NCBI GenBank assembly: GCA_035478595.1
Contig: DATIJL010000001.1
Location: forward strand, 16,604-80,603
Source of the DNA: Candidatus Chromulinivoraceae bacterium
GTDB taxonomy: Bacteria > Patescibacteriota > Saccharimonadia > Saccharimonadales > Saccharimonadaceae
Reading direction: 5' to 3'
DNA: 64,000 nucleotides
This document shows positions 1-7,702 of the stretch, piece by piece. The notes beneath the pieces were generated by a model. That model made no database searches, was not told where the DNA came from, and worked only from the letters and a program-made list of their open reading frames with translations. How positions within the stretch are numbered: position 1 is the stretch's first letter; each line of letters opens with the position of its first letter. The position numbers were made by a program, and so were the translations under genes.

Positions 1-1089
1 TTCAGCCTTTGCTGCAGCTGCTTCCTGTTGAGCTGCGGGAACTTCTTTAGCCTGCTTCGCCAGTTCATCCTGTGCTGCTTGAGCGGCAGCGGCCTGTTTT
101 TCTTCCTCTGTTTGCTCAGCAACTTCATCAAGACTACCCTCTTTTTCGTGAGAGATAACAAGTGAACCATCATCAGCCTTCTTTTTAGCGGTCGCTAGCT
201 TTTCTACGGCTGGCTTTTTGGTAAGCTTAGTCGACTCACCCTCTGCTAGATCTGTCGTACCGTCCGAGTTTGCACTGGTCGAAGCTGTACTGTTACTACC
301 CGCGTTTGGCGTACTATCGTTGCCGATTTCGTGTGCTTCTTCCAGTTTTGAGGCAATCAGCTGCTGATTGGCGCCGGCTGACATAAGTTGCGCGGCAATC
401 GTCATCACGCGTGATGACGTCCGATTATTGCTGAAGCGATCAGTTGCGGCTACGATACCCGTTAAGAACGCCGTGGCGATCTGGTCATCCAATGTGCCCT
501 TATCGCTCTTGAGTGATTCGACAAGGCTCACAAGCATCTCACTCAGGCTACTAGCGTTTGACTCCCGCCAATTAATGCTGCCGAGAGCGCTCTCGTTTTC
601 TCCTGCACAAATAGACACGACTGTTGCATCGTGCAAGATCCGTCCATGAGCAGAAAGCGCACCGTCAAGATCATCTTTATCTCTCACACCCAATGCAAGA
701 ACAAGCTCAACGTTATAGTCACCTTGACTGAATTCAAGGTCGTCACCAGTGATGGTCGTGCGATACGGCGTAATAAATATCTTCACGACATCACCATCCA
801 CCTTATAGCGAAGATGGTCGGCCTTTTCTTTGTCTAGTGCAATAATAAAGTCACGCAAACTATCGACAGTGTTCTCGAAAGTTTTTTGTGGATCCAAGAA
901 TGTAATAGCTGGAGGCACTTGTCCACTAAAGACAGCCGTAGCGTGCTTATTCATTTTATTAAGCAACAAAGTAAGTCCTAGTGCAGCACTCAGCTCGTCA
1001 ACTGACGGGTTGGTGCTTACAGTCACCAGGATATTGCTGCTGTTCTTTACCTTATCGGCGATTTGCTGCTTAATGTTGCCATCGTTCAT
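1..1089 (-). CDS. DHH-family phosphoesterase-like protein (3' end outside window)
   Basis: 363 codons are open from ATG at 1089 to the window edge, so the C-terminus is missing. The N-terminus (ILVTVSTNPSVDELSAALGL, then a hydrophobic stretch and AVFSG) has the fold signature of DHH/RecJ-NrnA-like phosphoesterases, but the catalytic Asp-His-His motif is not intact (NPSVDEL replaces the usual HxxPDGDA). The last 100 visible residues are low-complexity, rich in Ala, Lys, Glu and Gln, with probable coiled coil. A conserved CPR protein of unknown substrate is the likeliest reading. A sigma-70 type promoter lies at 1137-1166. Family membership is inferred from motif resemblance; enzymatic activity is doubtful. 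Confidence 0.6.
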   Translation of the reverse strand, partial: MNDGNIKQQIADKVKNSSNILVTVSTNPSVDELSAALGLTLLLNKMNKHATAVFSGQVPPAITFLDPQKTFENTVDSLRDFIIALDKEKADHLRYKVDGDVVKIFITPYRTTITGDDLEFSQGDYNVELVLALGVRDKDDLDGALSAHGRILHDATVVSICAGENESALGSINWRESNASSLSEMLVSLVESLKSDKGTLDDQIATAFLTGIVAATDRFSNNRTSSRVMTIAAQLMSAGANQQLIASKLEEAHEIGNDSTPNAGSNSTASTSANSDGTTDLAEGESTKLTKKPAVEKLATAKKKADDGSLVISHEKEGSLDEVAEQTEEEKQAAAAQAAQDELAKQAKEVPAAQQEAAAAKAE

Positions 1090-1136
1090 GAAGGAGAGTT
1101 CCTAAACGTTTTTTATTTTTATGAGACTTTGATGGA

Positions 1137-1166
1137 ACTATACCATAAGTAGTTTAAGTGAGTCAA
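1137..1166 (-). promoter_or_regulatory. Promoter of the DHH-like gene
   Basis: On the minus strand TTGACT (1161-1166) is separated by 18 nt from TATAGT (1137-1142). The start codon is about 48 nt further down, behind a weak AGGA. Confidence 0.6.
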
Positions 1167-1250
1167 TATACTATTGGTTATAGGCATCCCCTGTCCGCAT
1201 CCTTCTCTGGAGACTATTCTTAAATAGGTGTCATTGAATCATAACGGAGT

Positions 1251-2860
1251 GTAACTGCTCACTGCCCCAACTGCGCCAACGCCTTGAAATAGCCTTGGGG
1301 TGCTGTGCGCCACGTAGTGGTGCACAGCGAAAGGACGGTGGCTAGTGCTTGCGCTCCTCGCTCAGACTTAGAGCCAAAGCTCCGCTTTCGCTTTAGTACC
1401 AGCTGTCGTAAATCCCGTTCAGTTCGGTTGTTGTCACACGGTGTATCTTTTAGGAGACAGACGAATAGTCTGTCTTTCCCAGCTCTTTTGAGCTGGGCTT
1501 TCAGCCTCGTGAGTTTCTGTGGTTCACCAGCTCCCTCCGGTGCTGGTTGGTTGGCCAGTCGCTGTACTCGCTGCCAGAGTGTTTCGGCTTGCTGTTCTCG
1601 TACGACTTCGTCGTACGGTTCGTTGAGATACGTTCGTAGGTCTTGGTAGATACCAGCGAAGCTGGCATACCACAGCTCAACATACGGAAGCTGTTCTTCC
1701 GGAAGATGGGCATTGTAGCGGAGATCACGAATAGTCCTGTAGAGATGTGCCCAGCAGAGCTGCTGAGTCCCGGGGAGTGACTCGCTGCGGTACGCAGCGT
1801 AGTCGTCCGTAATACGGACGCCAGCAAAGGGCTGGTCGCTGTCCTCTCCGAATAGTGTGTGAGCATACGTCGCTCCGCGACTTTGCTCCAGGGCAAAGTA
1901 GACCTTTGCGCTCGTCCCGTCACAGAGATTCCATGCATAGCCATGACCCTGCTGGTCTTGGATTGGCCAGGGTGTTTCGTCGGCATGCACCACTGGTGCG
2001 GCTCGGATGTCGCTCTTCAGCTGAGTGTACGCCGGTAGCCAGGTTTGGTGTTGTTTCTGGAGGATATGAGCAATCTCACCGTCGGTGACGGTGAGATTGT
2101 AGAGCGAAAGGAGCAGGCCGGTTGTTTGAGCGTAGCTCAACCCAACCACCGAAATGAGATGACAGACCAGAAGACGAGTATTGGAGCCAAGCGTCACCGC
2201 CTGACCGCTGAGATCTTTATTCCCTCCGGTTGCGGCTCTGCCGCAGGCGAGGCATTCGCCTCGCTCAATGAGATACTTTGTCACTAACTGTGGTTGGTAG
2301 TCACGGGTCAGCTCGGGGAGCGGGATATCCTCTTCGTAGCGTTCGTGGATGGTCGTCTTGTTTGGATTGAAATGACCACCACAAGCGCAGGTGGCAGGAA
2401 GTGGCAGTGCCACTTCCTGCGTTACAGCGCTTGCTGGCGGCAATGGCCGCCGGTAGGAATCCTTGCTGCGAGGCTGCTTCGGTAGCGCAAAGAGAGTGGG
2501 AGTTACAGCGGGCGTTCCGCCCGCTGGTGGCCGTTTCTTCTTGCCGAAGACCATGGTTTGGAGTTCGGCTATTTGGATAGCCTGAGCGTCAATCTTCTCG
2601 AGGGCTTGAGCAAGCAGCTGACGCAGCTCAACATTCTCCGCTCGGATTACTTTGTTCTCAGCTTTGAGCTCAGCGATCTGACGCCGGTCACGAACATGCA
2701 GCTTCCGCAGGTTGCGGAGCTCTACCATGCGCGAAGCGATAACGTCATCTGTGAGTTTTCGAGACATACGTGTGTTACAAGCTTTGTTTGTTTTTTAGTT
2801 CGTCCTAAACTAAAGTTTAGTCCGAACTGCCCTGAGGGGCAAGGGGGTGTGAGCAGTTAC
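1251..2860 (-). mobile_element. IS66-family insertion sequence, single-ORF type
   Basis: The element has imperfect terminal inverted repeats: both ends begin GTAACTGCTCAC (1251-1262, and the complement at 2849-2860), followed by C-rich sequence. The 5' GTAA is typical of IS66 ends. The 8 bp AACGGAGT flank it on both sides (1243-1250 and 2861-2868), the target duplication length expected for IS66. It holds one intact transposase and no tnpA/tnpB accessory genes, as in the ISBst12 subgroup. It sits between genes and disrupts no visible coding sequence. Intact ends and an exact duplication indicate recent insertion. Confidence 0.93.
1259..2767 (-). CDS. IS66-family DDE transposase (TnpC-like)
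   Basis: This 502-residue transposase catalyses cut and joining of the surrounding element. The N-terminal 60 residues are a leucine-rich coiled coil. Next come a basic linker (FGKKKRPPAGG), a zinc-finger-like segment (CACGG around 125 and CLACGR around 175), then the catalytic core. The three acidic residues lie in HADETPW, ITDDYAAY and NNRTERDLR. Length and motif order fit full-length TnpC and no frameshift is seen. The stop codon overlaps the left terminal repeat. Its codon use is richer in GC than the neighbouring core genes. Confidence 0.95.
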   Translation of the reverse strand: MSRKLTDDVIASRMVELRNLRKLHVRDRRQIAELKAENKVIRAENVELRQLLAQALEKIDAQAIQIAELQTMVFGKKKRPPAGGTPAVTPTLFALPKQPRSKDSYRRPLPPASAVTQEVALPLPATCACGGHFNPNKTTIHERYEEDIPLPELTRDYQPQLVTKYLIERGECLACGRAATGGNKDLSGQAVTLGSNTRLLVCHLISVVGLSYAQTTGLLLSLYNLTVTDGEIAHILQKQHQTWLPAYTQLKSDIRAAPVVHADETPWPIQDQQGHGYAWNLCDGTSAKVYFALEQSRGATYAHTLFGEDSDQPFAGVRITDDYAAYRSESLPGTQQLCWAHLYRTIRDLRYNAHLPEEQLPYVELWYASFAGIYQDLRTYLNEPYDEVVREQQAETLWQRVQRLANQPAPEGAGEPQKLTRLKAQLKRAGKDRLFVCLLKDTPCDNNRTERDLRQLVLKRKRSFGSKSERGAQALATVLSLCTTTWRTAPQGYFKALAQLGQ

Positions 2861-2946
2861 AACGGAGTTCGTTGCAGATTAAATATCTTTGTGTTATTGT
2901 ATGCATGTTCCATGCAACTCGCCTTTTTCTCAGGAGGTCCAGACCA

Positions 2947-3210
2947 ATGAGAGATTTCGATCTCTACTACCACCCCGCCGGCGCCGGTACGACGAGCGAG
3001 CCCGTCGTGATCACCTTCACGTTCCGGGTGCTCTCCCCGTCACTCGACGAGCTGCGCGAACAGCTTCCCGATACCGTTCTCCTTACGGAGACCGGACCGA
3101 AGAGCTTCCGGCTCACTGGCGTCACTCCCGAGATGACGCGCGTCGAGGCTCTTGCAGTCTTCGACAAGCTCGTCCGGGACAACGGATGGAAAGGCAAGCA
3201 CTTCGCCTAA
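2947..3210 (+). CDS. GC-rich orphan gene 1, hypothetical protein
   Basis: 87 residues, no family recognised. A strong Shine-Dalgarno (AGGAGGTCC, 2932-2940) lies 6 nt before ATG 2947 and decides the start. The body is about 60 percent GC with C or G at most third positions, unlike rpsT and the DHH gene next to it. The protein is a small soluble mixed alpha/beta type (VVITFTFRVLSPSLDELREQ) with no membrane segment. A 17-bp perfect hairpin follows at 3224-3264. The leader matches that of the GC-rich gene at 6997. It is probably an acquired gene; function unknown. Confidence 0.7.
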   Translation: MRDFDLYYHPAGAGTTSEPVVITFTFRVLSPSLDELREQLPDTVLLTETGPKSFRLTGVTPEMTRVEALAVFDKLVRDNGWKGKHFA

Positions 3211-3223
3211 GTAGGAACCCCGT

Positions 3224-3264
3224 CGTCAGGCACTGCGTGCAGCACATGCACGCAGTGCCTGACG
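3224..3264 (+). repeat. GC-rich hairpin after orphan gene 1
   Basis: A perfect 17-bp stem (arms 3224-3240 and 3248-3264, arm CGTCAGGCACTGCGTGC) with a 7-nt loop and no T-tract. It could end or stabilise the transcript. Confidence 0.85.
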
Positions 3265-3279
3265 CGGGATAATCACCAC

Positions 3280-3308
3280 TTTACATTTCGCACCTTTTAC
3301 TCTATAAT
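3280..3308 (+). promoter_or_regulatory. rpsT promoter
   Basis: TTTACA (3280-3285), 17-nt spacer, TATAAT (3303-3308). The rpsT start is 46 nt downstream, behind AAAGAGGAAATT. Confidence 0.7.
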
Positions 3309-3354
3309 CACACCTTGATTGTATCTATAACTTATAAGAGGTAAAGAGGAAATT

Positions 3355-3753
3355 ATGCCAATCATCAAATCAGCCATTAAACGAATGAAGCAGACTATTG
3401 TTCGCCGCGACCGCAACGTCGGTATTAAGCACGATATCAAGACTGCAACTAAAGCTTTCATGGCAAACCCAACAAGCGAGGGTCTTTCAAAGGCTCACAG
3501 CGAGCTTGACACTGCAGTTAAAAAGAAGCTCCTTAAAAAGAATACTGTTGCCCGTCGCAAGAGCCAACTTTCTAAAGTTGCTAAGGACGCCGGTGTTAAG
3601 CTAGCTACTGCTAAAAAAGCAGCTGCTCCTAAAACCACTGCCGCTAAAACTCCTGCAGCTGCGAAGAAAGCAGCTCCTAAAGCCGCGACTGCGGCCGTTA
3701 AGAAACCTGTTGCAGCCAAGAAACCTGCTGCAAAAAAGCCAGCAGCTAAATAG
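3355..3753 (+). CDS. rpsT: 30S ribosomal protein S20 with histone-H1-like tail
   Basis: Residues 1-85 are S20, a helical 16S rRNA-binding protein of the small subunit (MPIIKSAIKRMKQTIVRRDR, then KKKLLKKNTVARRKSQLSK). The usual S20 ends near residue 85-90. Here about 48 further residues follow, built almost only of Ala, Lys, Pro and Thr (repeats of AAKK and PAAKKPAAK), resembling bacterial H1-like nucleic-acid-binding tails. AGAGGAAATT precedes the ATG. A bidirectional terminator separates it from convergent holA. Confidence 0.95.
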   Translation: MPIIKSAIKRMKQTIVRRDRNVGIKHDIKTATKAFMANPTSEGLSKAHSELDTAVKKKLLKKNTVARRKSQLSKVAKDAGVKLATAKKAAAPKTTAAKTPAAAKKAAPKAATAAVKKPVAAKKPAAKKPAAK

Positions 3754-3770
3754 TACTCTGCTCTTTCTAT

Positions 3771-3803
3771 AAAAATACGCCGCGTAAAATGCGGCGTATT
3801 TTT
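3771..3803. terminator. Bidirectional terminator between rpsT and holA
   Basis: 13-bp stem (AAAAATACGCCGC, loop of 7, GCGGCGTATTTTT) with T-tracts in both directions; it overlaps the last codon of holA. Confidence 0.92.
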
Positions 3804-4710
3804 ATATACACGCAACTTTTATAAGTGCACGCTCAACTAAAAGCCACGGGTCAGTGGCAGAGGTTTTAGCCACCGTGTCTGCCTCAGCAAAGGCAGTGAC
3901 TACTTTTTTAGCACCACTACGACCAAGTTTTTTTGCAGCCGGTGCAAGCTTGGAAAGCGCGTATGGGTGTACACCCATATCCTTGGCGACTTCGGCAGAC
4001 GGTTTATCGCTTATTGCAAGAACTGCGAGTTGTACCGCTTGACCACTTAAAAGACCAAGCAGTCTGAAGGCATCTTCAGTGACCTCAAGTGTTGTCAGTA
4101 TTTTTTTAATTTTGGGTGCGTCACCTTTTAAAGCAGATTCAAATAACATAAAGACGTTCTCTAACGGGTTTGCCTCGATAAGTTCCTCTATCACCTCGGG
4201 CGATACAATATCCACCACGGACAGTTTTTCAAGCGCCTGAGCAAGCAGCCATTGGTCAACACCGACCCGGTCTATAAGTTTATGCGCACTTTTTTTATCC
4301 AATGAATAGCCAAGCCGTGTCGCCTCGCTAATCACCCATTGTTCAGCTTTTACCGTGTCGCGTTCAGACCACAAAGTCGACTCTTTAATAATGGCTACTT
4401 TTTGCAACTCTTTGTATGTTTTTATTCGTTTATCCGGCTTTGCTTCTATCAAAACAACTTGCACGTCATCGCTAATACGTGGCAACCAATCTATAAAATT
4501 GCTCCAAATCGGCTTATTTTCAGAGAGATTTTTAATAATGACCAATCGTTTTGAAGCAAATAGTGTCGCTCCCATTAAGAGATCGGGCAACTGTTTAATC
4601 TCAAGCTCGCTACCATCGATACGTTCAGCCACTCCATCAAACGAACTAACGATCTCACGAACTGTACGATCATTCTCAAAGCTATTTTCACCTGTTACAA
4701 GAATTATCAT
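3802..4710 (-). CDS. holA: DNA polymerase III delta subunit
   Basis: 302 residues, usual size for HolA, the clamp-loader subunit that opens the sliding clamp. It starts MIILVTGENSFENDRTV, with the short N-terminal AAA+-like core, followed by helical domains (EALEKLSVVD-type helix, ANPLENVFMLFESALKGD around 180, then the C-terminal collar domain with LLGLLSGQAVQLAVLA). A TAGAAT -10 box lies 8 nt before the ATG, suggesting a leaderless message. It follows mutM by 6 nt and may also be read with it. The position beside rpsT is common in bacteria. Confidence 0.88.
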   Translation of the reverse strand: MIILVTGENSFENDRTVREIVSSFDGVAERIDGSELEIKQLPDLLMGATLFASKRLVIIKNLSENKPIWSNFIDWLPRISDDVQVVLIEAKPDKRIKTYKELQKVAIIKESTLWSERDTVKAEQWVISEATRLGYSLDKKSAHKLIDRVGVDQWLLAQALEKLSVVDIVSPEVIEELIEANPLENVFMLFESALKGDAPKIKKILTTLEVTEDAFRLLGLLSGQAVQLAVLAISDKPSAEVAKDMGVHPYALSKLAPAAKKLGRSGAKKVVTAFAEADTVAKTSATDPWLLVERALIKVACI

Positions 4711-4716
4711 CTATCT

Positions 4717-5586
4717 CTATTCTACCTGACAATGCGGACAAATGTGCGTTCCACGACCGGCTACCTTAAACTTGATGATCGTCGTGCCGCAACGAAGACA
4801 CGGCTTGCCCTCGCGCCTGAACACACGCGCAAAGGTGAGATAGCTTCCTTTTTTGCCTTCAGCATTTACATAGTTTTTATCCGTACTTCCGCCCTTTTCA
4901 ATGGCCGTGTTCATAACACTGCGAAGTTCAGTATATAGCCGAACAAATTCCTCCTGTGTTATGTCTCCGACAAGACGTTTTGGATGGATTTTGGCACCCC
5001 ATAGACTCTCGTCTGCATAAATATTTCCCACTCCTGCAATGACCGTTTGATCTAATAACGCCGCTTTAATACTAGTCTTCGCTCGCCGTTTAAAGCGCTC
5101 GGCAAATTCAACCGCCGTAAATTCTTCCCCTAGCGGCTCGGGGCCAACCTTTTTCATAAAATCAATATTCGGCACCTCAGCAGTTGGCATAAGACGTACC
5201 CAACCAAACTTACGCTGGTCATTAAAGTAAAGATGAGACTCATCGTCAAACGTAAAAACAACCCTAGTGGAGCGGTCCGGAAGTGCTCCAACAAGACTTT
5301 CATTTGGGTGCCCAGCCCCAAAGCGTGCCGATTTTGCAACAAACACCATTTGACCAGTCATTTTAAGGTGAATAACTAAGGTGTAGGAAGTAGAAAGATC
5401 AATCAGCAGCACTTTTGCCCGCCGACGAATATCTGTTATTTTTGCACCAATCAAAAAGGCCTCAACGTCTGCCGCTGCATTTGGGAACCCTTTAGGCGTG
5501 TCGTGCGTCACCGCCTTAATAATACGACCGACAATCAAGTCTTGAAGCCCTCGACAAACCGTCTCTACCTCCGGAAGTTCAGGCAT
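4717..5586 (-). CDS. mutM: Formamidopyrimidine-DNA glycosylase
   Basis: 289 residues. It removes oxidised purines such as 8-oxoguanine and cleaves the abasic site. The N-terminal catalytic PELPEVETV is intact (Pro2, Glu3), the conserved Lys is in RRRAKVLLIDL, and the helix-two-turn-helix segment ends DQTVIAGVGNIYADE. A C-terminal zinc finger is present (CLRCG around 267 and CPHC near the end). It overlaps the upstream HAD gene by 8 nt, so the two are translationally coupled, and holA follows 6 nt later. Confidence 0.96.
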   Translation of the reverse strand: MPELPEVETVCRGLQDLIVGRIIKAVTHDTPKGFPNAAADVEAFLIGAKITDIRRRAKVLLIDLSTSYTLVIHLKMTGQMVFVAKSARFGAGHPNESLVGALPDRSTRVVFTFDDESHLYFNDQRKFGWVRLMPTAEVPNIDFMKKVGPEPLGEEFTAVEFAERFKRRAKTSIKAALLDQTVIAGVGNIYADESLWGAKIHPKRLVGDITQEEFVRLYTELRSVMNTAIEKGGSTDKNYVNAEGKKGSYLTFARVFRREGKPCLRCGTTIIKFKVAGRGTHICPHCQVE

Positions 5587-6154
5587 TATTTTGTTCCATG
5601 AGAGTCATCAGAGTATCACGACATTGTTCAACGTCTTTAAAAATAATTCCTTGCATACCTACCAGCTCAGCGCCTTGTACATTTACGGCGATGTCGTCGA
5701 TCATAATACACTCTTCTGGCAATAAACCCAACTGCATTGCCACATACCGGTAAGCCTCGCTATTAGGTTTTGTCATACCAATCTCGCTCGAGAGAGCCAC
5801 GATATCAAATAACTCCTTGAGTTCATCTGCTGTAAAGCTCCTCTCGATTGCGCCACGGCCGATATTGCTAAGCATCGCACACTTATACTGTGATTTTAAT
5901 GACGCGACCAACTTAACCATATCGATACTTTTTATTTCCTGCGTATGAATAATTTCGCGGATTTCATCTGGTGTTTTATTCGTCAACTCACTCACCTGTT
6001 GAATGTATTCGTCCTGCGAGATATAGCCCCTGTCTGAGGCATGAGCAAGATCATCAAAAGCCTGACGGTTAGTCGCCGACGTTATGGACCGTAAATAAGA
6101 AAGACTGCCATGTACGAGAACGCCATAGCAGTCAAAGATAATTCCTCGTATCAC
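5579..6154 (-). CDS. HAD-superfamily hydrolase
   Basis: 191 residues of a haloacid-dehalogenase-type hydrolase. Motif I is FDCYGVL (nucleophile Asp8, with Tyr at the usual second Asp, as in dehalogenase-like members). Motif II is in CAMLSN, motif III in MTKPNSEAYR and motif IV in CIMIDDIAVN. A helical cap lies between. The start is GTG at 6154, with TATAAT 7 nt before it and no Shine-Dalgarno. It is first in an HAD-mutM-holA run, so a housekeeping role in damaged nucleotide or phosphate metabolism is possible. Substrate unknown. Confidence 0.85.
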   Translation of the reverse strand: MIRGIIFDCYGVLVHGSLSYLRSITSATNRQAFDDLAHASDRGYISQDEYIQQVSELTNKTPDEIREIIHTQEIKSIDMVKLVASLKSQYKCAMLSNIGRGAIERSFTADELKELFDIVALSSEIGMTKPNSEAYRYVAMQLGLLPEECIMIDDIAVNVQGAELVGMQGIIFKDVEQCRDTLMTLMEQNNA

Positions 6155-6162
6155 ATTGTCTA

Positions 6163-6783
6163 TTATAGACTAAGCGTACTATTTGTGCCGAGGTTAAGTT
6201 TAGAAAGCAGTGTTTTTTGATCCGGAATTTGAGCTAAGAATAGACTACTAACCTGAGAAACACTGGCTTTAAACGAACCAGGCGATCCTTTACAGCTAGA
6301 CGTCCACAGCTTTTTCACTGTGCTATCACCCTGCAAAACTTCAAACTCATACACAAGACCTGTTGCGCAAACACCGCGGGTGTCGTTCTTGTCACCGGTC
6401 AGTTCGTCACCAGTCATAAGATTTGCCTTATCGAGCGCATATACTAGCTGCTCATAGGCCTGCGTATTATTATCATAACTTTTAGCATCGATTTGTTGCT
6501 CTAAATAACCCTGGTAAGTTGTCAAGGCACGGCTAAATGGATTAATAACTACTTGATATGAATGAAAATTCTCGTTAGCAACAATCGGACCGCGTACGGT
6601 CATCCGAACGCTATGATCAACAGAGGTTGAAAGCAATGCGTCGCGACCAGGATTACTAGCGGCCGGCTGCGCATTACCGCTAAGTAGCATGCGTCCCACA
6701 GATACAAGTGCCGCGATAGCGATCGCAATGACGACAAGAACGAGGATAACGGGGACGATTCGATTTGAGTTGCCTCTATACAT
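6163..6783 (-). CDS. Single-pass membrane protein, hypothetical
   Basis: About 206 residues from ATG 6783 (an upstream in-frame ATG at 6828 exists). One hydrophobic helix near the N-terminus (IVPVILVLVVIAIAIAALVS) anchors an extracytoplasmic domain of about 170 residues with two well-spaced cysteines (GVCATG and SSCKGS) that could pair. No family recognised. A TTGACT box within the upstream codons and an AT-rich -10 region favour the ATG at 6783 with little or no leader. It resembles conserved Saccharibacteria cell-envelope proteins of unknown function. Confidence 0.7.
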   Translation of the reverse strand: MYRGNSNRIVPVILVLVVIAIAIAALVSVGRMLLSGNAQPAASNPGRDALLSTSVDHSVRMTVRGPIVANENFHSYQVVINPFSRALTTYQGYLEQQIDAKSYDNNTQAYEQLVYALDKANLMTGDELTGDKNDTRGVCATGLVYEFEVLQGDSTVKKLWTSSCKGSPGSFKASVSQVSSLFLAQIPDQKTLLSKLNLGTNSTLSL

Positions 6784-6996
6784 ATTATTTACGTTATCAC
6801 TTTTTGGTCTAAAAGTCAATCCAAGCATTTATCTTTGTCCGTTGTTTTGTGTTGATTTTTTAAGCGCAAGCTCTATTACTTTAATCCATCATATCATCAA
6901 TATTGTTTTTGTCAATACAAAGAGTTGAAATTAATCTGTAAATATTATATAAAAGATAAGGTTTGGGCATGCACATTCGCACCAGGAGGTCCATCA

Positions 6997-7500
6997 ATGC
7001 CTACGCCACCGTCTGCTCAACAGCTCCTCGACACGTTCCTACTCGGAATGACCTGGCTGCGCGAGGATAGGCCCGACATACTCGCCCGACCGGGGAGTAG
7101 TATCTTCTCGGCAATACGCCTGACCGGCGTCGTAAGTGAAGGTCAGCGTAAGCTTCTTGCCCGCAACACCCAGCTCATCACGCTGGCAATGCGACACGGC
7201 GAGATCATCAAGGGAACGAGGCGGCCGCCGAAGCGCCTGCTGGAACCACGCGTAGCCACCACTGACAAGTATCTACTGACTCTGGTTACCGATTCGAGTC
7301 TCCAGTTCGACAAGTTGTTCGGTAGTCGCGGCTATCAGCACATCATCACCGAGTCCGGCATGATCTACGCACGGCAGATCGCACCACAATATGCGGCCAT
7401 CCTTGACCGCGCGAAGTTCAACCATGCGTGGGAGGTCTTCAAGACGCAGATGCGTGCTAAGAACGCGCATAACCGCAGAAGAAGGCGGGATCTCCGATAG
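6997..7500 (+). CDS. GC-rich orphan gene 2, hypothetical protein
   Basis: 167 residues, no family recognised. The start is set by CAGGAGGTCCATCAATG (Shine-Dalgarno 6983-6992, ATG 6997). The sequence is mostly helical and basic, ending NRRRRRDLR, which could bind nucleic acid (inference). High GC and GC-ending codons set it apart from polA and the membrane gene beside it. The leader (CATGCA, TCGC, CAGGAGGTCCA, CAATG in that order) matches that of the gene at 2947. A GC-rich hairpin and a rho-independent terminator follow. Just past the stop another frame is open to 7570 (ending GEDDFEW), possibly a lost C-terminal extension. Confidence 0.7.
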   Translation: MPTPPSAQQLLDTFLLGMTWLREDRPDILARPGSSIFSAIRLTGVVSEGQRKLLARNTQLITLAMRHGEIIKGTRRPPKRLLEPRVATTDKYLLTLVTDSSLQFDKLFGSRGYQHIITESGMIYARQIAPQYAAILDRAKFNHAWEVFKTQMRAKNAHNRRRRRDLR

Positions 7501-7626
7501 GTGGCAGTCCCCCATCCGACGAAGAAGTGTCCATCCGCATCACGCGTGAAGCAAAATACGGTGAAGATGACTTCGAGTGGTGACGAAACCAAGACCGACT
7601 AGCTCTCCTTCGTGAAGATAGTCGGC

Positions 7627-7663
7627 CATTCCCGGCCTGAATTCATTTCTCAGGCCGGGAATG
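7627..7663 (+). repeat. GC-rich hairpin after orphan gene 2
   Basis: Perfect 13-bp stem: CATTCCCGGCCTG (7627-7639) and its complement (7651-7663). No T-tract. Confidence 0.85.
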
Positions 7664-7673
7664 ACCACTCAAT

Positions 7674-7695
7674 GACCGCAAAACGGTCTTTTTTA
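7674..7695 (+). terminator. Rho-independent terminator of orphan gene 2
   Basis: Stem GACCG/CGGTC with a 5-nt loop, then six T and ATTT. The T-tract faces the plus strand only. Confidence 0.75.
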
Positions 7696-7702
7696 TTTAA
7701 CT

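Noticed and set aside
368..1105. Three short plus-strand open frames
   Set aside because: They lie opposite the DHH-like gene, have no ribosome sites and no family resemblance.
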